A stretch of DNA of 64,000 nt from Ashinkailepas kermadecensis (lineage: Eukaryota; Arthropoda; Thecostraca; Neolepadidae): positions 1,986,001-2,050,000 of the forward strand of contig JAOTOM010005185.1 in assembly GCA_034440615.1 (NCBI GenBank), in the 5' to 3' direction. How positions within the stretch are numbered: position 1 is the first letter of the stretch; each line of letters opens with the position of its first letter. Both the position numbers and the translations under genes were made by a program. This document shows, piece by piece, positions 57,140 to 64,000 of the stretch. Below the pieces are notes generated by a model, which was not told where the DNA came from, did not search any database, and saw nothing but the letters and a program-made list of their open reading frames with translations.

Positions 57140-57168
57140 CGATGCGCCCTAAAGCCCTAATAACTAAC
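57140..57168 (+). mobile_element. 29-bp retroelement tail insertion with exact 13-bp target-site duplication
   Basis: TAACGCACACCTT occurs exactly at 57127-57139 and 57169-57181. The 29 bp between are the 3' half of the hairpin and the tail: CGATGCGCCC, TAAAGCCC, TAATAACTAAC. The 5' half of the hairpin is missing, so truncation fell in the loop region. It is the only clear copy on the plus strand. Confidence 0.8.
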
Positions 57169-57181
57169 TAACGCACACCTT

Positions 57182-57696
57182 ACTGTGCTGACGATCTGTT
57201 TACTACCAGATGCCATCCAATAGCCAACGGCTGCTCCAACGCCCGGCGCAGTCGGCTGCGGTTTCTACGAAGCCGTATTGTCGGATTCGTCTGCGTTTGG
57301 TACAACGGGCTGACGTCGAGTATGAGGTCACACACGAGGTCACACACACGAGAACGCGCGATGCCGCTGTCGACAAGCAGCAGTGACGGACACCAGATAC
57401 TCCAGAACCCCCCACCCCCGTGAGCACGCCCAAACCGGCTATCTCCCTCCCTATTTCCAATCGATTATATTCTAGCATCAGTGTTCCCCGAAGCCGTGCC
57501 ACAGTGTACATCCATCACTCTCCGTAGACCTGAATGGTCTGTAAGCGGACAGGCGATTGTCGTCCTCCCTATGCACAACGTCCATATGGGTGTTCCACGA
57601 GACAGGTCCCATATCTGACAGCGCAGCTCCAATGGCACATACACTCGCTGTGTGGATCGCCAAATAAGCGCCGCATAGCTGCGTCTGATGCCGTGC
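57182..57696. other. unassigned
   Basis: No gene recognised. GAGGTCACACAC is duplicated near 57324-57350. Confidence 0.4.
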
Positions 57697-57803
57697 GTAT
57701 CCGGCCGTGCGGAGATCAGGCCGTGCGGAGATCAGGCCGTGCGGAGATCAGGCCGTGCGGAGATCAGGCCGTGAGGAGATCAGGCCGTGCTGAGATCAGG
57801 CCC
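57697..57803. repeat. 16-bp minisatellite, about 6-7 copies
   Basis: Units are GCCGTGCGGAGATCAG. Confidence 0.93.
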
Positions 57804-57984
57804 GGCTCTCCGTCGGTATGGCGAGAGTGGCAGTCATCCATCAAACAACGTCCTGAGCGGTGCACGCCGTGCAGTGCACAATGCACACGGAGAGGACGCA
57901 CTGTGCACACGTGACGCTGCAGCGAGGGGAGGGGGGGAGGTGCGCTCTACGCGTGCATCTTTACCCAGCACTGCTGGCGGATGC

Positions 57985-58465
57985 TTCGCGGTGGTGGTGT
58001 CTGGTGGCGATGTCTGGTGGTGGTGTCTGGTGGTGGTGTCTGGTGGTGGTGTCTGGTGGTGGTGTCTGGTGGTGGCGTCTGGTGGTGGTGTCTGGTGGTG
58101 GTGTCTGGTGGTGGTGTCTGGTGGTGGTGTCTGGTGGTGGTGGTGTCTGGTGGTGGTGGCATCTGGTGGCGGTGTCTGGTGGTGGTGTCTGGTGGTGGTG
58201 TCTGGTGGTGGTGTCTGGTGGTGGTGTCTGGTGGTGGTGTCTGGTGGTGGCGTCTGGTGGTGGTGTCTGGTGGTGGTGTCTGGTGGTGGTGTCTGGTGGT
58301 GGTGTCTGGTGGTGGTGTCTGGTGGTGGCGTCTGGTGGTGGTGTCTGGTGGTGGTGTCTGGTGGCGATGTCTGGTGGTGGTGGCGTCTGGTGGTGGTGTC
58401 TGGTGGCGGTGTCTGGTGGTGGTGTCTGGTGGTGGTGTCTGGTGGTGGTGTCTGGTAGTGGGGTC
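57985..58465. repeat. 13-bp TCTGGTGGTGGTG minisatellite, about 36 copies
   Basis: Units are TCTGGTGGTGGTG with GGCG and GATG variants and a few 16-bp units. The plus strand is strongly G-rich with GG runs, so it could form two-layer G-quadruplexes. Long frames on both strands are repeat-derived. Confidence 0.95.
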
Positions 58466-59067
58466 TGGTGTGACGCCACGGTGTCGTGGCTCTACGCCAA
58501 CACATGGTTCACGGCGCCGCTCCACGGTCCAGTGCCCCCCCGCCCCAACAGCTCGGCCGGTCTTCCTGGCCTGGCCAGACATGCTTCACGTGGCTCACGC
58601 GCTCCTAGTCGTCGAATACGATCACGTGGGTGACCTGTGTCGTCACCGATTCGGCCCCATACTAAGCAGGTCAGCTGGCTGATGGACCAATACGGTCGGG
58701 ACGCAGCGGAGGGGGGGGGGGCACTACGTCGCGGCATCGGCAGGACGTCGAGCACCGGCTTCAATTGTATTGCTGATTTGGAATTCCCTGGGCGCATGTT
58801 AGGCTGAAGTACAGTCCACGCAACAAGTTCTGCTTCGTGTAGAACCTGATAAAAAGGCTGATAAAGGCTGCCCCAGCACACATTCGAATAAAGTGCACTA
58901 TTTCTGACGGTTCGCGGTGCAGTCAGTGGCGTGCTGTGTGCCACACGGACACACGCTGTCGCTTGTCAACAGTGTGTCGACCGTCGCCCTATATCTGTCC
59001 ATCGTTCAACACCACGCGGTGCGTACGACGCGGTCCGGCCAGCCGCTGGTGACAGCGCACCGCCGCA
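58466..59067. other. unassigned
   Basis: Poly-G of about 12 lies near 58710-58721. No gene supported. Confidence 0.4.
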
Positions 59068-59690
59068 CCTCGCCACGGACCACCTGACCACGTGCGGCAC
59101 CGCCACACCTCGCCACAGACCACCTGACCACGTGCAGCACCGCCACACCTCGCCACAGACCACCTGACCACGTGCGGCACCGCCACACCTCGCCACAGAC
59201 CACCTGACCACGTGCGGCACCGCCACACCTCGCCACAGACCACCTGACCACGTGCAGCACCTCGCTACACACCACCTGACCACGTGAGACACCGCCACAC
59301 CTCGCCACAGACCACCTGACCACGTGAGACACCGCCACACCTCGCCACAGACCACCTGACCACGTGAGACACCGCCACACCTCGTCACAGACCACCTGAC
59401 CACGTGCAGCACCTCGCCACAGACCACCTGACCACGTGCGGCACCGCCACACCTCGCCACAGACCACCTGACCACGTGCGGCACCGCCACACCTCGTCAC
59501 AGACCACCTGACCACGTGCAGCACCGCCACACCTCGCCACAGACCATCTGACCACGTGAGACACCGCCACACCTCGCCACAGACCACCTGACCACGTGAG
59601 GCACCGCCACACCTCGTCACAGACCACCTGACCACGTGCAGCACCGCCGCACCTCGCCACAGACCACCTGGTCACATGCGGTACCGCTGC
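59068..59690. repeat. 40-bp minisatellite carrying E-boxes, about 15 copies
   Basis: Units are CGCCACACCTCGCCACAGAC plus CACCTGACCACGTGCGGCAC. Nearly every unit therefore has a CACCTG and a CACGTG E-box 4 bp apart. Two units lack the first 10 bp. Open minus-strand frames are repeat-derived. Confidence 0.95.
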
Positions 59691-59794
59691 CCTGGTGACA
59701 GCCGCTGGACAGGATTTAAAATGAATTCCTAATTGAATATATTAAAAATAGGGTGGATAAATATTAATGTCCAAAAAATGTATCGGCAGGTAGG

Positions 59795-59893
59795 TCATCG
59801 GAAAGTGAGTGACAGGTGAGTGACAAGTGAGCGACATGTGAGCAGCAGGTGAGGGGCAGGTGAGCGACAGGTGAGCGGCAAATGAGCGGCCGG
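59795..59893. repeat. about 10-bp GACAGGTGAG tandem repeat, about 9 copies
   Basis: Degenerate units GACAGGTGAG, GACAAGTGAG, GGCAGGTGAG and similar. Confidence 0.8.
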
Positions 59894-60504
59894 TCTGAAG
59901 GTGGTCACAACGCATCAGCCGACGATTTGCGCGTGAGGAGAGGACAAGAGTAGATTTGATTAAAAAGCAGACAAATTTGAAAGAACGCTTTGAGAGAACA
60001 TGTTTCCTTCCATAGGGTATTTTGTCAGTCCACGTCGGATGTCAATGCATTATGACCTGTCAATGTCAATGCATCGTCGTGAAATATTTACACAGATGCC
60101 TTTGAAATAATCACAAACTGAGAAAACGCCAGGTTGTGTCTCGTCACCGAAGTTTTTGGGAAATCGCCCATTTGAAATATTCAACAGTGTGCAAGGACTG
60201 TGAAGGCGGACATGGGTGGCTCCAGTCGGCAGGTACCGTCTGCTGCGGCGAGCTCCCAAGCACGGCGAGCTCCAAGTATTCCCAGGCACGGTGCGCTCCA
60301 AGTATAGGTGCGCCCGGCCCGGGTGAGGCAGGTGAGACAATCCTAAATTTGACAACCCCACACGGTCCGCGGCAAAAACTAGATTCGTTATCTGGCCGGC
60401 GTGATTACACGACGGAAGGCATGATCATCGGCAGTCATAAGATGATCATCCAATTTGCCGGACAACGAAAACACGACGCCGACCGATGATTTGTGGAGAG
60501 GCTG
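59894..60504. other. unassigned
   Basis: AT-richer non-coding sequence. AGCACGGCGAGCTCC-like units repeat near 60250-60305. No gene seen. Confidence 0.4.
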
Positions 60505-60680
60505 GGATATGATGCCGTCAGGGGTCAGGTCTGGGGCAGACGGAAATCAACGGGACGAGCAGAGAGGATGCCATCAGGGGTCAAACCTGGGACACGCGAG
60601 TCAATGGGAGGAGCGGAGAGGATGTCGTGAGGTGTTAGACCTGGGGCAGGCGAAAATGAACGGGAGGAGTGGAGAGGCAG
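60505..60680. repeat. about 56-bp tandem repeat, 3 copies
   Basis: Units contain GAGAGGATGCCATCAGGGGT and CTGGGGCAGACGGAAATCAA with many substitutions. Confidence 0.75.
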
Positions 60681-63115
60681 CGGAGATGAGGAAAGACGAG
60701 CCGGAAGTAGGTGAGGGCTGGAGCAAATAATCGTCATCAAATGAACGGAATAACGAAACCACAACAGATGGCGACGACAGAAGATTGACGAAAATACAAA
60801 CCGGCATACTATTCACGATAGCAAGAGAACAAGAATTTGGAGATAAAAATTACTACTCACGTGGGGAAGAGCAGCAGAGAACAGGCAGCAAGTCGAAAGC
60901 GTGGGCACCAGAAAACCTCGTCAGTTACGCAGCAGCGCCCGGCGATGGCGTGATAGGTCACGCCATCAAATCAGGAGATAACCCAGCCATATCAATTACC
61001 ACTATCAGCGGCTTTATTGAGTCAATTTAATTTGGCTGGTGATATTGCCCCGCACACCCGTGGCCGGCACCGGGGAGAGGGCGGCGCGGCCGGCGCGGAC
61101 CGCGCGCCCCGCGGATCAACCGATGATGGGAGATGGGAAACACGGCGGGGGACGCGCAATTAGGCCTGTCCAAGAGCTGCGGGCTGTGCGTGCCGCGGGT
61201 CGTCTAACGATCCCCGAGCAGGCTGACCCCACGGCCCGACCTGACCGGGCCGCGCCTGACGCGTCAGAGGTCACACAGCGTGCTCGGTGCGTGACCTGAG
61301 CAATTGGTAATGGCAGTCAGATGATTGTCGGAGGGTGATTCACGGACACGGCAGGCTCCACGGGACGGACCATGAATTTCAAAGCGGTCGGCGACCGCGC
61401 GCACAGCCTGCCGCACATAACTCCGAGGCGCGACACACGGCGCGGGGACACCTCGGCCGGCGCCCGTGGCATTCCGGCTGACCCGGATCCCGGCGCGCGA
61501 CGCCCGCGGCGGCAGTTGCGACCCCTGGTGGGAGTGTCGCGCCGGCGCCACGGCAGACAGCCGCCGGGCTCGGTCCCGCCGCCGGGCACGAGCGGCCCGC
61601 CGCTGCCTCGCCGCGCGACATCGCACCGCAGCGGGAACTCATTACCGCCGACGGCGCGCCGGGTTAACGGCCGGGTTAACGGCCGAGTTAACGAGAGCGA
61701 TCGAGCCCGCGGCATTCAGGTCCGGGGGACACCGGTCAGCACGCTGGCCGACCGGCCGGAGGCGCGCCGGGTCAGGTCACCACCGGTCACTGCATGTGCT
61801 GCGGGGTGTAGCATGACACAGGACGCGCTTAAAGCGACTATTTGCGTCACTCCAGGTCGCTGAAGGTCATTCGAGGGATTTTCTGGTAAAATGTTAATTA
61901 CACTATTTTATATTCCAAACACATGCTTCCAGATATGGCAGCGGAACGAATCAGTCGGAGTCCGGAGTCTCCTACTCATAAGTTGTGTTGCCAATATTTA
62001 TTGCTTTGGAGGTGTGAGCATGTCGGGAGTATCAGGTATTGATCTGGACACGTGGTTGAAACCTACGAAGCATATTTTGAAGTTATTTCATTCATTGTAG
62101 CCCTGGGAAGGTGTTGTCCATTCATATTCCTATCGTATTCCTATCCTATTGTTTTATTGTATTTCGTGTTGGTTTAGCCATAACAACTAATATTATAATC
62201 CGCCAATCATACGCCGAGCTCGTAAAGATGAGCATAGTCGCCACATAAATGAACAAACATATCGCTAAGTGCTGGCATTCGCACGTTTGATTCTTCTGAC
62301 TTCAGCAACGTCGCAGTGAAAAGCTACTTTGTTATTGAAAGTGTTTAAAGAATTACGATTACTTCTCACCGTTACTTGATACTCAGCATTACACCAGGCC
62401 TGTCCGCTCCACCTTGCTCCTGGCCGTGCGAGACTTGAGAGCAAAAACCCGCCGCAAACCCGGCTACTCCCAATGCATGATAGAAAGGTCACGTCAAACA
62501 GCGACCACAGTGCTGGACTCTATCGGATCAACGGCCTGACCTTCCGGCAGAACCACACACCTCCCTCCCCTCTGGTGCATGCCCAGCCACCTCCGTAATC
62601 AGCTCAGATGTTCAGCACAACATCAGCCCGTCCCCAGCAGACCACTCGCAGCTCGGATCAGGCCGCTGGTTCGGTCAGGGGATCCATCAGGTCAGAGCGG
62701 GTCACCCGACCGGCCAGCGGACTGCCCGCTGCGTTCCCACCGCCTACCAGCTGGACGGCCGGACCGCATGAATACGCCACCCAGGCCCGTCAATGGCCAG
62801 CAACGGACGCCGATCAATTTATTTGATGTTTATATCTGTGTTTATTGCCAGCGTACACGCCACTCTCTATGCGAACAGTCCATCCCTCTTCGTTACGGCA
62901 ACTCGCTGGTGAGCTTTTTTGCCGTCACTGAGTTCGTCGCCAGCCGTAAATACGCAGGGACAGTTATAACGGCGCTGATTTCGCTCGGTTCATCGCGAGT
63001 ACAAAACACCCACGAGGTGACAAACAACAGGAGCACCAGACAAAACGGTACCTCCCCGAGAGCGGCGGCGGCAGGCGTGGGTCACCTGCCCACGCCGCCA
63101 CGCAAGGGCCGCGGC
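60681..63115. other. unassigned; GC-rich 61040-61810
   Basis: A CpG-rich block (61040-61810) has overlapping long frames on both strands. GGGTTAACGGCC-like units of 13 bp repeat three times near 61660-61695. AT-richer from 61870 to 62560. No gene supported. Confidence 0.4.
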
Positions 63116-63245
63116 AACAGCAGCCACAGCAGCGACAGCAAATACTGCGGGACAACAGCGACAGCAGCGACAGCAAATACTGCGGCACAGCAGCGACAGC
63201 AGCGACGACGGCGGCGGCACCAGTGACAGCAGTGACAGCAGCGAC
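63116..63245. repeat. CAGCGACAG-type simple repeat
   Basis: AGCAGCGACAGC units of 9-12 bp with AAATACTGCGG(G/C)ACA inserts duplicated twice. Confidence 0.8.
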
Positions 63246-63424
63246 CGCAGGGACAGTGTCGCCGCGGGGCGTGCAGCGTGACCTGGTGACACCGCCTGGC
63301 GATCCGGGCCGCGACGCCCGTGGCGATGTGACCTCGTCCCGCCGACCCACCTCCCTCGACCCAGACGGTCCCCAGCCGACAATGGCCCGGCGTGAGACGA
63401 CACGGGACGCGCGGCCGCCCGGCT

Positions 63425-63585
63425 GTGGTCAATGTGTCGGGTGAGTCGGCTGTGGTCAATGTGTCGGGTGGTCGGCTGTGGTCAATGTGTCGGGTGAGTC
63501 GGCTGTGGTCAATGTGTCGGGTAGTGGTGTGTTCAATTGTCGGGTGAGTCGGCTGTGGTCAATGTGTCGGGTGAGTCCGGAGTCA
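63425..63585. repeat. about 27-bp minisatellite, 6 copies
   Basis: Units are GTCGGCTGTGGTCAATGTGT plus CGGGTGA. One unit is shortened to GTGTTCAATTGTCGGGTGA. Confidence 0.9.
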
Positions 63586-63689
63586 GGAGAACACGGCTGA
63601 CGCGCCGCTGGGTCTGCACCCTGGCGGCTGTCGGGAGGCTCTGTGTGGCGGCGCGTGTGGTGACGGGCGGCTGTGTGGCGCGTCACATA

Positions 63690-64000
63690 CCTGCCGCCAC
63701 AGCTGCTGACCGATGCCAGGCCATGGCCAGCGATGACCAGCCCCCGCCGCCACACACCTGCTGACCGATGCCCGGCCATGGCCAGCGATGACCAGCCCCG
63801 CCGCCACACACCTGCCGCCACAGCTACTGACCGATGCCAGGCCATGGCCAGCGATGACCAGCCCCGCCGCCCACACCTGCTGACCGATGCCCGGCCATGG
63901 CCAGCGATGACCACCGCGCCACAGCTGCTGACTATGCCCGGCCATGGCCAGCGATGACCACCCGCCGCCACACACCTGCCGCCACAGCTGCTGACCGATG
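63690..64000. repeat. about 50-60-bp minisatellite, at least 5 copies, cut by the window end
   Basis: Units contain GCCGCCACAGCTGCTGACCG, ATGCCAGGCCATGGCCAGCG and ATGACCAGCCCCGCCGCCAC, with indels. The array continues past base 64000. Confidence 0.92.

Noticed and set aside
57787..58682. Gly/Trp/Val- and Pro/Thr/His-rich open frames
   Set aside because: Both are readings of the 13-bp TCTGGTGGTGGTG repeat.
58966..59675. Minus-strand open frames up to 212 codons
   Set aside because: They are the 40-bp E-box array read on the opposite strand.

Overview
This is a repeat-dominated stretch of an animal nuclear genome, probably an arthropod; a crustacean is a reasonable guess but only an inference. 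The evidence is the retroelement set: an RNase H-bearing non-LTR retrotransposon with a CCHC motif, a tRNA-Lys-derived SINE, and MITE-like inverted repeats. There are no bacterial operons, ribosome binding sites or CRISPR arrays. I find no complete protein-coding gene. The best host-coding candidate is one exon with matching splice sites at 23090-23661 (minus). Most long open frames are by-products of GC-rich tandem repeats that lack stop codons.

Layout. Positions 1-1555 are the end of a 45/47-bp minisatellite that starts outside the window. About 40 further arrays follow, with units of 9 to 74 bp and unrelated sequences; by my count they cover roughly 18-19 kb, near 30 percent of the window. 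The largest are at 25308-26455 (57/62 bp), 31665-33180 (38 bp), 45010-46640 (53 bp), 50965-52222 (about 40 bp), 52435-53165 (32 bp) and 59068-59690 (40 bp). A 480-bp block is duplicated in tandem at 46691-47649. Between arrays lie AT-richer non-coding stretches (about 4230-5480, 12100-12900, 16030-16250, 26820-27620, 43130-44700, 49500-50900) and very GC-rich, CpG-rich stretches (about 18100-19310, 30160-31250, 36860-37680, 48500-49080, 61040-61810).

The retroelement system. A 1.1-kb 5'-truncated non-LTR retrotransposon at 27754-28854 (minus) has an exact 14-bp target-site duplication and an open frame for RNase H plus a CCHC motif. It ends in a small hairpin and a short AATC-type tail. The same roughly 50-nt 3' hairpin module recurs as isolated fragments at 11173, 17616, 24541, 38101, 38261, 49435, 55310 and 57140. 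Four of these have their own direct repeats: 51 bp with a 14-bp repeat, 52 bp with a 15-bp repeat carrying one mismatch, 29 bp with a 13-bp repeat, and 57 bp with a 9-bp repeat. A 167-bp tRNA-Lys-like SINE at 20764-20930 (12-bp target-site duplication) carries the core of the same hairpin at its 3' end. The simplest reading is a LINE/SINE pair in which one reverse transcriptase recognises a shared 3' hairpin. That enzyme sometimes inserts little more than the hairpin itself. This is the most interesting signal in the window.

Other structures: a 298-bp MITE-like element with 71-bp terminal inverted repeats (26808-27105), a near-palindrome of about 400 bp (14692-15092), a possible hAT-type MITE (34804-35048), a perfect 14-bp hairpin (13749-13789), a pair of mutually exclusive hairpins (56922-56979), a 52-bp array whose units carry a palindrome (38697-39394), and arrays rich in CACGTG E-boxes (3385, 56050, 59068).
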